From an uncultured Clostridia bacterium (GTDB taxonomy: Bacteria > Bacillota > Clostridia > TANB77 > CAG-508): a DNA stretch of 64,000 bases. Made by a program: the position numbers and the translations under genes. The stretch lies in the NCBI GenBank assembly GCA_934119935.1, contig CAKOSX010000007.1, forward strand, positions 1-64,000. The letters run 5' to 3'. The notes beneath the pieces are model-generated. The model was not told the DNA's origin. It did not search any database and worked only from the letters and a program-made list of their open reading frames with translations. Shown in pieces: positions 8,363 to 17,705 of the stretch. The stretch's first letter is position 1. The number at the start of each line of letters is the position of its first letter.

Positions 8363-9058
8363 ATGAAAAGGAAAATTGCATTATTAATTATTGTATTGAT
8401 TGTTATAGCTATAGCAGGAGGAGTATATTATAAAATAAATCATCAGGACAACTCGAAAAATTTAAGTAAGGAAACAAATTCACAAAATCGAAATGAGGAG
8501 TTTGAAACAAATGATGAGCCTAAGGTAGATTCTTATGGGTACAGAGCTTTATCGGAGCTTCCACAAGATTATTCTTTGGAACAGGCGATTGATGACGGCT
8601 GTGTAGTAATTACATATAATAAAATTTATGGCAAAGACAAACTTGATAAATTTATTGAAAACACAAAAATAAATTCTCAAGATAGAAAAGAGGATAAAAT
8701 AAGAATTGTACAGTTTACTGTTGAGGGCGATTTGATTATAAAGGATCTAGAATACAAAAAAGAAGAAAGACTAGATGGTTGTCTTGAGATGGACAAAACG
8801 GGCTATATTCTAACTGTGGATAATACTAGAGATAAGTTTTCAGCAGACAAGGATAGAAAAATTACAGTTGATGAAGATATACCAGCTGGTTTCTATGGAA
8901 TAATCAAGGAGGAGAAAGAAGATGACATACATATTGTATTAGCTTTGTATGCAGAAATAGATTATGTAAGTGGCGATGGAAAGATATACAAAGAAATAGA
9001 GGTGTGCTCTTATCCGAAAAGATTAGAAACTATAGATTCTAATACAGTACAATATTAA
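8363..9058 (+). CDS. Membrane-anchored DUF4362-like protein
   Basis: 231 residues from the ATG at 8363, preceded by AAAGG; a GTG nine bases earlier overlaps that ribosome site and is less likely. One membrane segment or uncleaved signal at about residues 5-24, a polar linker, then a globular extracellular domain from about residue 55. The stretch DGCVVITYNKIYGKDKLDKF followed by KIRIVQFTVEGDLIIKDLEY matches the DUF4362 pattern found in Firmicute lipoproteins, but no lipobox Cys is present here. It follows the tethered sigma factor closely, so it may belong to that sensing pathway or be its output. Function unknown. Confidence 0.72.
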   Translation: MKRKIALLIIVLIVIAIAGGVYYKINHQDNSKNLSKETNSQNRNEEFETNDEPKVDSYGYRALSELPQDYSLEQAIDDGCVVITYNKIYGKDKLDKFIENTKINSQDRKEDKIRIVQFTVEGDLIIKDLEYKKEERLDGCLEMDKTGYILTVDNTRDKFSADKDRKITVDEDIPAGFYGIIKEEKEDDIHIVLALYAEIDYVSGDGKIYKEIEVCSYPKRLETIDSNTVQY

Positions 9059-9061
9059 CAA

Positions 9062-9122
9062 AAAATCTCCCATTATTTAGAAAAGTATGATATAATGCTT
9101 TTGAAAAATAAAGGGAGATTTT
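9062..9122 (+). promoter_or_regulatory. Extended -10 promoter enclosed by a 10-bp inverted repeat
   Basis: TGATATAAT at 9088-9096 is an extended -10 box (TG-N-TATAAT) with no good -35, about 85 bases before the DUF4153 gene. It lies in the loop between AAAATCTCCC (9062-9071) and GGGAGATTTT (9113-9122). Read as RNA from upstream, the repeat could also end the previous transcript. Confidence 0.5.
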
Positions 9123-9178
9123 AGTTTAGAATAATTTCACAACTAATATGCCTTAAATAAATTAAAAGGGGAAATTTT

Positions 9179-10846
9179 ATGGAAAAGGTAAAAGATTTTT
9201 TTAACAGGCTTACGTCGAATTACAAAACGTACGTAAAACAGTACATGGCAACAAATATAGTAATAATTATTGCAACACTTGTGTTTACATTTGCAAATTT
9301 TAATGCATGGAGCAAGTTTTTAACTTCGTTTGCGATTATTGCTGTAATTGCTGCCATTAATTTTTTTGTGGTTGAGTCATATTTTAAGAAGAAAAGTGCA
9401 AGAATTTATTCGTATATTGTAGGATTTGCGATTGCAGGTATATTTGAAAGATTTGTTCATTATAATGTTTTCGGAACAAGTATATATAGAATTTTAATTG
9501 GATATTCTATAGTTGCCTTTCTAATAGGCTTGTTTAAAGTTATAAAAAATTCTGAACTAGAGTTATCAAAATATTGTACCAGAGCCTTCAAAAATTTATT
9601 TGGAACAGGTGTAATATATGGAATTTTAGTCGTAGGATTTATTTTAATAATGACAATAGCAATCAGCTTGCTAACTTCAGGAAGAAGTTATGAACCTGTA
9701 ATGAGGGCGCAAATTGCAATATTCGGATTATTCTTAATTCCAGCAACATTGTTATCAATAACAAATACAGAAGGCGAAAGCTCTAAGTTTATAGAAGCGG
9801 TAATTTCATTTGTGTTATTGCCATTAACGGCTCTTGCAACTATAATAATCTACATATACATGCTGAAAATATTAGTATTAAGACAAATTCCACAAAATTC
9901 AATCTATAGAATTATAGCAGGCCTGTTTGTTGTGGCTTTCCCGGTATGGGTAATGACTTACGAATACAAACAGAAAAGTAAATTTATAGAAGTATTTTCA
10001 AAAATAATGCCGATAGCATTCATCCCACTGATTGGACTTCAAATATATTCGATTGGAGCAAGAATTGGTGAGAATGGAATTACACCTGTAAGATACATGG
10101 GAGTAATGTTTATAATATTTGAAATTGTAGCAATAGCACTATCTATAGTGAATAAAAGAAAATACTTAAACAATGCTATGCTAGTTGTAGCAGGACTGCT
10201 TGCAATTACAACAATATTACCAGTTGTAAACATGGAAGAAATATCGAATTACAATCAGGCATCAAGATTAAAAAATGCATGGAGAGAAGGAGAAAGTTTT
10301 ACAAGCCTTTCAAATGAAGAAAAGGCAACAGCCTCAAGTGCTTATAGATATTTGTTAAGACAGGAAAATTCCGAAAAATACTTACCAAAGTATTTTGATA
10401 AAGAAGAACTTACTGAAAAATTAATAGAACATTATAGTCCATACGATGACGAAGGTGAAACGTATGATGAAAAAAGAACAACATATAAAAGAGTAAATTA
10501 TCAATATCCAGACAATGGAGTAATAACTGTAGAAGGATACAACCGTATAAAGAAATTCCAAGTCTATGAATATGATATAAACGAGGAAAATTTGGAAAAT
10601 GTAAACTTGTACGACACATTCAACATAAATTTGAAAGATTATGTGCTTGGATTGATAGAAGCCAATAAAAATGGTGATGAAAGTGCAAAAGAATACATTG
10701 TAAGCCATAGAGTTCATAAGGTGGATGATTCTAGAGATATCTACATTACAGACGTGAACTTGAGTTATGAGGTAGACTTAGAAGGTAATTACGATTCTAA
10801 AGAAGGAATATCTATAGTAATAAAAGGATGTTTTTTAATTAAATAA
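9179..10846 (+). CDS. DUF4153 polytopic membrane protein
   Basis: 555 residues. The first 350 or so contain about ten hydrophobic segments with short basic loops; the last 200 residues are soluble, acidic and tyrosine-rich, and probably face outward. The pattern of helices and the RILIGYSIVAFLIGLF and GVIYGILVVGFILIM regions fit the DUF4153 family, whose molecular role is not established. The ribosome site is AAGGGG 9 bases upstream. It has its own promoter (9088-9096) and terminator (10861-10900), so it is a single-gene unit placed just before the polysaccharide operon. Nothing in it points to a polysaccharide enzyme. Confidence 0.72.
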   Translation: MEKVKDFFNRLTSNYKTYVKQYMATNIVIIIATLVFTFANFNAWSKFLTSFAIIAVIAAINFFVVESYFKKKSARIYSYIVGFAIAGIFERFVHYNVFGTSIYRILIGYSIVAFLIGLFKVIKNSELELSKYCTRAFKNLFGTGVIYGILVVGFILIMTIAISLLTSGRSYEPVMRAQIAIFGLFLIPATLLSITNTEGESSKFIEAVISFVLLPLTALATIIIYIYMLKILVLRQIPQNSIYRIIAGLFVVAFPVWVMTYEYKQKSKFIEVFSKIMPIAFIPLIGLQIYSIGARIGENGITPVRYMGVMFIIFEIVAIALSIVNKRKYLNNAMLVVAGLLAITTILPVVNMEEISNYNQASRLKNAWREGESFTSLSNEEKATASSAYRYLLRQENSEKYLPKYFDKEELTEKLIEHYSPYDDEGETYDEKRTTYKRVNYQYPDNGVITVEGYNRIKKFQVYEYDINEENLENVNLYDTFNINLKDYVLGLIEANKNGDESAKEYIVSHRVHKVDDSRDIYITDVNLSYEVDLEGNYDSKEGISIVIKGCFLIK

Positions 10847-10860
10847 AGAAATGTTGAAAT

Positions 10861-10900
10861 AAAGGAGAAAACTAATATATGGATTTTCTCCTTGTTTTGT
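10861..10900 (+). terminator. Terminator after the DUF4153 gene
   Basis: AAGGAGAAAA pairs with TTTTCTCCTT (10884-10893) around a 12-base loop, followed by the T-rich GTTTTGTT. Confidence 0.85.
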
Positions 10901-10927
10901 TAAATCTTGTAAAATACTAAAAAAGGC

Positions 10928-10956
10928 TTGAAAAAAATTACTGTTATATATATAAT
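10928..10956 (+). promoter_or_regulatory. Promoter of the polysaccharide operon
   Basis: TTGAAA, exactly 17 bases, TATAAT. It leaves an A-rich untranslated leader of about 145 bases before the first gene. No riboswitch or hairpin attenuator was recognised in that leader. Confidence 0.78.
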
Positions 10957-11110
10957 AAAACTTGTAAGACGAAAAAAGAATAAAATACATAGAAAATGAC
11001 GAAAGAAAGAAGAAAATACATGAGTGGAGAGAAATAAAGGAACATTCGAAATATTATAAAGAAAATAAAAGGCAAATAACAAAAGTATATTGTGAGAGGA
11101 TGTTCAAGTG

Positions 11111-13063
11111 ATGAAAAGAATTAAATTTGAGAGAAACAAAATTATATTAACAATTATAGATATATTAATTATTGCGTTAGCAAGCATAATTTCAAGATTT
11201 TTATTATCAAATACATTTTATTTTAAATCGGACGAATGGCAGCAAATAGGAATTTCTATTGCATTAGCTATTGTAATATACCAAGTATTTTTTAGATTAT
11301 TTAATTTATATAGAAATATTACAAGATACGAAAGTGGAAAAGATTATTTAAGTTACATATTTGTATGTGCAATTTCATGTTTAACAACATATCTAATAAA
11401 AAATATTTTCAGGATAAATACATTTACAACAAAAGAGTGCATTCTTTCAAGTGTTCTAATTGCAGTTGGAGTGGTTTCTTGCAGAGTAATAATAAGAATG
11501 CTAATAATTGAAACTATTCCTTCAGAAAAGAAAGGCACTGAGCCAGTAATTGTGAAAAGATTGCTTATAATTGGTGCAGGAAAGTCTGCAAGGGACATAA
11601 TAAAAGCTATTAGAGAAGGATTAAAAAATACATACTATATTGTTGGACTGATTGATGATAATCCTGAAAAATGGAATTATTCGATTTCTGGAGTGAAGAT
11701 ATTAGGAAATAGAGATAAAATAAAAGAGATATGTAGAAATTATAATGTTCAAGAAATATTTTTCTCAATTACGAATATATCAGCCGAAAATAAGAGAGCT
11801 TTATTGCAAATTTGTCAGGATACAAATGCAAAGATTAGAATACTTCCATCTACAGAAGATATTATTAAGAACAAAAATGTACTAGACAGTTTAAAAGATG
11901 TTGAGATAGAAGATTTGCTTGGAAGAGAGCCAATAAAGCTAGATAACAACAATATAGAGAGTTTAATAAAAGGACATGCTATACTAGTAACTGGAGGAGG
12001 AGGTTCAATAGGGTCTGAGTTATGCAGACAGATTGCATCTTTTAACCCAGAATTACTTATAATATTTGATATTTATGAGAACAATTTGTATAATATTGAA
12101 CTAGAATTAAGAGCAAAATATCCAAACTTAAATATAAAAGGAATAATTGGAAGTGTAAGAGACAAGAAAAAATTAGAAGATGTTTTCTCGAAATACAGAC
12201 CATATTTAGTATTCCATGCAGCAGCACATAAACATGTTCCATTAATGGAAGTTAGCCCATTAGAAGCAATAAAAAACAATGTTTTAGGAACACAAAATGT
12301 AGCAGATTGTGCAGATAAATTCGGAACAAAGAGATTTATTTTAATATCAACAGATAAAGCTGTAAACCCTACAAATATAATGGGTGCAAGCAAGAGAATG
12401 TGTGAAATGGTAATTCAAGCAAAAAATAAAACGAGCAAAACCGAGTATGCAGCAGTTAGATTTGGAAACGTTTTAGGTAGCAATGGCTCAGTTGTTCCTT
12501 TATTTAAGAAACAAATAAAAGAAGGCGGACCAGTCACAGTTACACACAAAGAAATAACAAGATTCTTCATGACAATACCAGAAGCGGTAGGACTTGTACT
12601 ACAAGCAATGACTTACGCAAAAGGTGGAGAAATATTTGTATTAGACATGGGAGAGCCTGTAAAAATATATGATTTAGCAGTAAGCTTAATAAAATTATCA
12701 GGACTTCAACCAGACGTAGATATCCCAATAGAAATAACAGGACTTCGTCCAGGTGAAAAATTATACGAAGAACTACTAATGTCTGAAGAAGGATTAGAAC
12801 ACACAAAACACAACAAAATCTTTGTCGCAGAACCACTTGATATTCCAGCAGAAGAAGTAAATAAAAGAATAGAAATGCTAAGAGAATTTGTACAAACAGA
12901 AGATCACTCAATGGCAGAAATAAAAAGAATTGTAAAAAAAGCAGTACCAACATTTGTTGAGGCAGAAGAAAAAAATAAAAAAATAATAAATTACAAAGAA
13001 GAGCTTGAAAAAATAGAAGAAAGACAGATACAGGAACAGATGGCAATGCCTAAAGAAGCTTAG
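11111..13063 (+). CDS. PglF/CapD-like UDP-N-acetylglucosamine 4,6-dehydratase, membrane type
   Basis: About 650 residues, the usual size for the long membrane form. N-terminal membrane segments occupy about residues 1-110. A first nucleotide-binding domain follows (LLIIGAGKSARDII at about 150), then the extended-SDR catalytic domain with ILVTGGGGSIGSELC near residue 296 and STDKAVNPTNIMGASKR near 416, where the Thr-Asp-Lys set replaces the usual SDR Tyr, as in PglF and FlaA1. It would turn UDP-GlcNAc into the 4-keto-6-deoxy sugar, the first step to diacetylbacillosamine. The next three genes supply the remaining PglE-, PglC- and PglD-like steps. ATG at 11111 is taken as the start; the GTG at 11108 is also possible (AGAGGA upstream). 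First gene of the operon. Confidence 0.87.
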   Translation: MKRIKFERNKIILTIIDILIIALASIISRFLLSNTFYFKSDEWQQIGISIALAIVIYQVFFRLFNLYRNITRYESGKDYLSYIFVCAISCLTTYLIKNIFRINTFTTKECILSSVLIAVGVVSCRVIIRMLIIETIPSEKKGTEPVIVKRLLIIGAGKSARDIIKAIREGLKNTYYIVGLIDDNPEKWNYSISGVKILGNRDKIKEICRNYNVQEIFFSITNISAENKRALLQICQDTNAKIRILPSTEDIIKNKNVLDSLKDVEIEDLLGREPIKLDNNNIESLIKGHAILVTGGGGSIGSELCRQIASFNPELLIIFDIYENNLYNIELELRAKYPNLNIKGIIGSVRDKKKLEDVFSKYRPYLVFHAAAHKHVPLMEVSPLEAIKNNVLGTQNVADCADKFGTKRFILISTDKAVNPTNIMGASKRMCEMVIQAKNKTSKTEYAAVRFGNVLGSNGSVVPLFKKQIKEGGPVTVTHKEITRFFMTIPEAVGLVLQAMTYAKGGEIFVLDMGEPVKIYDLAVSLIKLSGLQPDVDIPIEITGLRPGEKLYEELLMSEEGLEHTKHNKIFVAEPLDIPAEEVNKRIEMLREFVQTEDHSMAEIKRIVKKAVPTFVEAEEKNKKIINYKEELEKIEERQIQEQMAMPKEA

Positions 13064-13090
13064 AATTATTAATGAAAGAAGGAATTTGTT

Positions 13091-14218
13091 ATGAATAAGA
13101 AAATTTATTTAGCTTCACCACATATGTCTGATGAAGGATATGAACAAGAATACGTAAAAGAGGCATTTGATACAAACTGGATTGCTCCACTTGGAGAAAA
13201 TGTAAACAAATTTGAAGAAGAACTTGCACAATATGTAGGAACAAAACATGCAGCAGCATTATCAGCTGGAACAGCAGCAATACATATGGCATTTAAAGCA
13301 TTAGACGTAAAAGAAGGAGATATAGTATTTTGCTCAAGCTTAACATTCTCTGCAACAGCTAACCCAATAATATATCAAAATGCAACACCAGTATTTATAG
13401 ACAGTGAACCAGAAACATGGAATATGGATCCTAAAGCATTAGAAAAAGCATTTGAAAAATATCCACATCCAAAGGCCGTAATAGTAGTCCATCTATATGG
13501 AACACCAGCAAAAATAGAAGAAATAAAGTCAATTTGCGATAAACATGGAGTACCATTAGTAGAAGATGCAGCAGAAAGCTTAGGTTCAACATATAAAGGC
13601 AAAGAAACAGGAACATTCGGAAAATATGGAATTTATTCATTCAACGGAAATAAAATAATAACCACAAGCGGTGGTGGAATGTTAGTCTCAGAAGACGGAG
13701 AAAAAATTGCAAAAGTAAGATTCTGGGCAACACAGGCAAGAGAAAAAGCACGTCATTACGAGCATAAAGAAATAGGTTATAACTACAGAATGAGCAACAT
13801 AGTAGCAGGAATTGGAAGAGGACAATTAAAAGTTATAGACTTAAGAATAAAACAAAAAACAGACATATACAACAGATACAAAGAAGCATTCAAGCAAATA
13901 CCAGACATAGAAATGCAACCAGTACCAGTAGACACAGTACCAAACCACTGGTTATCTGTAATAACATTAAAAGCAGACTCAAAAGTAAAACCATTAGACA
14001 TAATGGAAGCATTAGAAAAAGAAAACATAGAGTCAAGACCAGTATGGAAACCAATGCACATGCAACCAGTATTTGCAAAATGCGATTTCATAAAAGTTGC
14101 AGATAAGGCAGTATCAGAAGACTTATTTACAAGAGGAGTTTGCTTGCCATCTGATACAAAAATGACAGAAGAAGAGCAAAACAGAGTTATTAAAACCATA
14201 ACAGACTTATGGAAATAA
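13091..14218 (+). CDS. PglE-like DegT/DnrJ/EryC1 sugar aminotransferase
   Basis: 375 residues, normal for the family. The PLP lysine lies in SFNGNKIITTSGGGM at about residues 184-198, a stretch very like PglE and other UDP-4-keto-6-deoxy-sugar aminotransferases. Other markers: AALSAGTAAIHMA near 57, the Asp in VEDAAESLG near 156, and YNYRMSNI near 232. It would transfer an amino group to C4 of the PglF product, with glutamate as donor. It lies 27 bases after the dehydratase, with its own GAAAGAAGGA ribosome site, so the two enzymes are probably co-expressed. Substrate assignment rests on this neighbourhood. Confidence 0.87.
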   Translation: MNKKIYLASPHMSDEGYEQEYVKEAFDTNWIAPLGENVNKFEEELAQYVGTKHAAALSAGTAAIHMAFKALDVKEGDIVFCSSLTFSATANPIIYQNATPVFIDSEPETWNMDPKALEKAFEKYPHPKAVIVVHLYGTPAKIEEIKSICDKHGVPLVEDAAESLGSTYKGKETGTFGKYGIYSFNGNKIITTSGGGMLVSEDGEKIAKVRFWATQAREKARHYEHKEIGYNYRMSNIVAGIGRGQLKVIDLRIKQKTDIYNRYKEAFKQIPDIEMQPVPVDTVPNHWLSVITLKADSKVKPLDIMEALEKENIESRPVWKPMHMQPVFAKCDFIKVADKAVSEDLFTRGVCLPSDTKMTEEEQNRVIKTITDLWK

Positions 14219-14234
14219 TAGAAAAGGAAATGTT

Positions 14235-14885
14235 ATGTACGCAAAATATATAAAAAGAATATTAGATTTTATATTAAGCTTAATAGCACTAATAGTTTTA
14301 TCGCCAGTGTTGCTAGTAGTAGCAATACTGGTTAGAATAAAACTAGGAAGCCCAATAATATTCAAACAACAACGCCCAGGAAAAGACGAAAAAATATTTA
14401 CACTATACAAATTTAGAACAATGACAGATAAAAAAGACAAAAATGGAAACTTACTTCCAGACTCAGAAAGACTAACAAAGTTCGGTAAAGTGCTAAGAAG
14501 CACAAGCTTAGATGAGTTACCAGAGCTTGTGAACATACTAAAAGGAGACATGAGCATAGTAGGACCGAGGCCTTTGCTAGTTGAATATCTGCCATTGTAT
14601 AGTGAAGAACAGAAACACAGACATGATGTAAGACCTGGACTAACAGGGCTTGCACAAGTAAGTGGAAGAAATTCACTTTCTTGGGAAGAAAAGTTTAATG
14701 ATGATTTGCAGTACATAAAACATATAACTTTTTTTGAAGATATGAAAATAATATTTATGACAGTAGCAAAAGTATTCAAAAGAGAAGGAATAGCACAAGA
14801 AGGTAATGCAACAATGGAAAAATTCACTGGAAACAGGGAAAAAAGTGACAAGACAAATAATAAGGAGAATCAGGTAAATGTCTAA
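14235..14885 (+). CDS. PglC-like phosphoglycosyl transferase (initiating sugar-phosphate transferase)
   Basis: 216 residues: one N-terminal re-entrant hydrophobic segment (about 8-33), then the small monotopic catalytic domain with FKQQRPGKDEKIFTLYKFRTM, the catalytic Asp-Glu in SLDELPEL, and IVGPRPLLVEYL. This is the short PglC form, not the long WbaP form with extra membrane helices. It would move a phospho-sugar from its UDP carrier to undecaprenyl phosphate and so start each repeat unit on the inner membrane face. With PglF/E/D neighbours, the natural donor is likely UDP-diacetylbacillosamine. A tail of about 25 residues after the catalytic core is polar. The gene overlaps the next one by 8 bases. 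Confidence 0.88.
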   Translation: MYAKYIKRILDFILSLIALIVLSPVLLVVAILVRIKLGSPIIFKQQRPGKDEKIFTLYKFRTMTDKKDKNGNLLPDSERLTKFGKVLRSTSLDELPELVNILKGDMSIVGPRPLLVEYLPLYSEEQKHRHDVRPGLTGLAQVSGRNSLSWEEKFNDDLQYIKHITFFEDMKIIFMTVAKVFKREGIAQEGNATMEKFTGNREKSDKTNNKENQVNV

Positions 14886-15492
14886 AAATGTTGTCATAAT
14901 TGGTGCCGGTGGGCATGCTAAGGTAATAGCAGATATAATTGAAAAAAGTGGAGACAAGATAATAGGATTTCTCGATGATGATAACAGTAAAAAAGAAGTT
15001 TATGGCTATAAGGTAATTGGAAAAATTAACGATTGCTATAAATTTGTTTCGGAAGATACTTACTTTATAATTGCTATTGGAAATAATTACTTAAGAAAAA
15101 AAATAAATGATGAATATAAATTGAAGCTATATACGGCAATTCATCCAACTGCTGTAATTGCAAGAGGTGTAAAAATTGGAGCAGGTACAGCAATAATGGC
15201 CAATGTTTGCATAAATGCAGATGCAACAATTGGAGAAAACTGTATAATAAACACAGGAGCAATAATAGAACATGATAATATAATAAATGATTATGTACAT
15301 GTTTCACCAAATGCAATACTTGCAGGAACTGTCACAGTGGGAGAATTGACTCACATTGGAGCAGGGGCAACAGTAATAAATAATAAAAATATAACAGCAG
15401 AAACTATAATTGGAGCAGGAGCCGTTGTAGTAAAAGATATAACAGAAAAAGGAACATATATAGGAGTTCCAGCAAAGTCATTAAAAATATAA
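14878..15492 (+). CDS. PglD/NeuD-like sugar N-acetyltransferase
   Basis: 204 residues. N-terminal Rossmann half (VVIIGAGGHAKVIADII at 4-20) and a C-terminal left-handed beta helix made of hexapeptide repeats (IGAGTAIMANVCINADATIG and onward), with the His-Asp region IIEHDNIINDYVHVSPNA expected to hold the catalytic base. In PglD this enzyme acetylates the C4 amino group to give UDP-diacetylbacillosamine. The 8-base overlap with the PglC-like gene suggests coupled translation. A NeuD-like O-acetyltransferase role is the alternative; the adjacent PglF- and PglE-like genes favour PglD. Confidence 0.86.
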   Translation: MSKNVVIIGAGGHAKVIADIIEKSGDKIIGFLDDDNSKKEVYGYKVIGKINDCYKFVSEDTYFIIAIGNNYLRKKINDEYKLKLYTAIHPTAVIARGVKIGAGTAIMANVCINADATIGENCIINTGAIIEHDNIINDYVHVSPNAILAGTVTVGELTHIGAGATVINNKNITAETIIGAGAVVVKDITEKGTYIGVPAKSLKI

Positions 15493-15503
15493 TGGAGTTA
15501 AAT

Positions 15504-16592
15504 GTGAAAATATTAATATTAGCTAATAATGATATAGGATTATATAATTTTAGAAAAGAATTAATAGAAAGATTAATAAAAGAAAAAAATGAAGTTTATA
15601 TTTCTTTGCCAAATGGTGAAAGGATAAAAGACTTAGAAAAACTAGGTTGCACTTTTATTGAAACAAGTGTAGATAGGAGAGGAACAAATCCAATTAAGGA
15701 TTTAAAATTAATCTTAAAATATAGAAAAATTTTAAAATTAGTTGAACCTAATATGGTTTTAACATATACGATAAAGCCAAATATATATGGCGGATTAATG
15801 TGTAGAATAAAAAAAATACCGTATATATGTAACATAACAGGATTAGGCTCTGCAACAGAAAATAAAAGTATTATTCAAAAAATAATATTCATTTTTTATA
15901 AGTTGGCATTAAAAAAGGTAAGATGCTGTTTTGTCCAAAATAGTGAAAATTTGCAATTTTTAATAGATAACAAATTAGTAAAACGTGAAAAATGTAAACT
16001 AATCCCAGGTTCTGGTGTGAATTTGGAACATTTTAAAATATTACCATATCCTAATAAAGATGAAAGTATTAAATTTTTGTTTATTAGTAGAATAATGAAA
16101 GAAAAAGGAATTGAACAATATTTGGAAGCGGCAAAAGTTATAAAAGAAAAATACAAAAATACAGAATTTCATATTTTAGGATTTTGCGAACAAGAATATG
16201 AAGAAATGTTGAAAAAATTAACTAATGATGGTGTAATTAATTATCATGGATTAAAAAAGGATGTCATTCCTTTTTTGAGAGACGCTTCATGTTTAATACA
16301 TCCATCATACTATCCTGAAGGAATGTCTAATGTTTTATTAGAGGCGAGTGCTTCTGGAAGACCAGCAATAACAACTAATAGAAGTGGATGCAGAGAAATT
16401 GTTGAAGATGAAAAGACTGGTTATATCATAGATATAAAGAATTCACAACAATTAATTGAAAGAATAGAAGATTTTTTGAAGCTCTCAAATGAACAACGTA
16501 AGCAGATGGGCCTAGAAGCAAGAAAAAAAGTTGAAAAAGAATTTGACAGAAATATAGTAGTTAATGAATATTTGAAAGAAATGAAAATATGA
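15504..16592 (+). CDS. GT4-family glycosyltransferase, PglA/capsular type
   Basis: About 362 residues. It begins with KILILANNDIGLYNFRKEL, the hallmark N terminus of capsule glycosyltransferases next to PglC-type transferases. The GT4 core follows: TYTIKPNIYG, NITGLGS, FLFISRIMKEKGIEQYLEA, and the nucleotide-sugar motif HPSYYPEGMSNVLLEASASG with the E-x7-E pattern. It probably adds the second sugar to the undecaprenyl-linked primer on the cytoplasmic face. I prefer the GTG at 15504, which has GGAG six bases upstream, over the ATG at 15492, which has no good ribosome site. From here to about 23600 the operon is visibly richer in A and T than the genes on either side. Confidence 0.86.
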   Translation: MKILILANNDIGLYNFRKELIERLIKEKNEVYISLPNGERIKDLEKLGCTFIETSVDRRGTNPIKDLKLILKYRKILKLVEPNMVLTYTIKPNIYGGLMCRIKKIPYICNITGLGSATENKSIIQKIIFIFYKLALKKVRCCFVQNSENLQFLIDNKLVKREKCKLIPGSGVNLEHFKILPYPNKDESIKFLFISRIMKEKGIEQYLEAAKVIKEKYKNTEFHILGFCEQEYEEMLKKLTNDGVINYHGLKKDVIPFLRDASCLIHPSYYPEGMSNVLLEASASGRPAITTNRSGCREIVEDEKTGYIIDIKNSQQLIERIEDFLKLSNEQRKQMGLEARKKVEKEFDRNIVVNEYLKEMKI

Positions 16593-16604
16593 GGAAGAAA
16601 ATAA

Positions 16605-17690
16605 ATGGTTAGAGTATTACATGTATTTGGGCATTTAAATATGGGAGGGGCAGAAACTCTTATTATGAATGTTTATAGAAGAATAGATAAAAACCAAATT
16701 CAATTTGATTTTATAGTACATGGAAAAGCTATAGGAAAGTACGAAGAAGAGATAAAAAAATTGGGAGGAGTTATATATAGAGCACCGGAATATAAAGTAA
16801 TTAATCATTTTAAATACAAAAAATGGTGGTATAATTTTTTTAGGCAACATAATGAATATAAAGTGATACATGGGCATGTAAGAAGTACAGCAGCTATTTA
16901 TTTAAAAATTGCACATAAAGAAGGTTTAAAAACTATTTCACATAGTCATAGTACTTCGAATGGAGTCGGAATAAAGTCTATGCTGAAAAAAATATTACAG
17001 CTAAGAATTCCTAAATGGAGTGATTATATGTTAGCATGTTCCAGAGAATCAGCTTGTTGGCTATTTGGTAAATATTCTAAATCTGATAGATGTATTATAC
17101 TAAATAATGGAATTATTGCGGAAAATTTTATATTTGATAGTAAAAAAAGAATTGAAATTCGAAATAAATTTAATATAATGGATGATGAGATACTGATTGG
17201 CAATATTGGAAGATTTGTTGATGTGAAAAACCACATGTTTATAGTAGAAATAGCAGAAAAAATGATACATATCAATAATAGATTTAAATTTATGCTGTGT
17301 GGAGATGGAGAAAAAAAGAAAAAAATAATTAATGAAGTGAAAAAGAAAAAAATAGAGAATAATTTTATTTTTATATCATCATGCAATGATATTTATAAAT
17401 ATTATAATGCATTTGACATTTTTATCTTGCCATCAAAATATGAGGGGTTAGGAATGGTACTAATTGAAGCTCAATACAATGGCTTATTATGTATTGCATC
17501 AGATGCAATACCAAAAGAAGCAATAATCTCTAATAAACTTAGATTAATCGAACTGGATAGTAAAAAGTGGATAAAGGAATTAATTGAGAATAGTAAGAGT
17601 TTAGATAGGAACATTATAATGAATAAAAATTCGTACAAGTATAATATTGATAACCAGATAGAGATGTTAAAAAAATTGTATTTAAAATAA
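16605..17690 (+). CDS. GT4-family glycosyltransferase, EpsF-like
   Basis: 361 residues. The N terminus HVFGHLNMGGAETLIMN is the acceptor-binding loop typical of EpsF-type enzymes. The C-terminal half holds IGNIGRFVDVKNHMF and the donor-site motif LPSKYEGLGMVLIEAQYNG with E-x7-E. It would extend the lipid-linked repeat unit by one sugar; donor and linkage cannot be read from the sequence. It closely resembles the enzyme at 18428-19537 in both domain halves, so the two are paralogues that probably add different or successive sugars. A GAGGAAG ribosome site lies nearby; the gene is 12 bases after its predecessor. Confidence 0.85.
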   Translation: MVRVLHVFGHLNMGGAETLIMNVYRRIDKNQIQFDFIVHGKAIGKYEEEIKKLGGVIYRAPEYKVINHFKYKKWWYNFFRQHNEYKVIHGHVRSTAAIYLKIAHKEGLKTISHSHSTSNGVGIKSMLKKILQLRIPKWSDYMLACSRESACWLFGKYSKSDRCIILNNGIIAENFIFDSKKRIEIRNKFNIMDDEILIGNIGRFVDVKNHMFIVEIAEKMIHINNRFKFMLCGDGEKKKKIINEVKKKKIENNFIFISSCNDIYKYYNAFDIFILPSKYEGLGMVLIEAQYNGLLCIASDAIPKEAIISNKLRLIELDSKKWIKELIENSKSLDRNIIMNKNSYKYNIDNQIEMLKKLYLK

Positions 17691-17705
17691 GGAGAATGAG
17701 ATGAA

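Noticed and set aside
10963..11107. Riboswitch in the 145-base leader of the polysaccharide operon
   Set aside because: It is A-rich with no stable stems or recognised conserved blocks.
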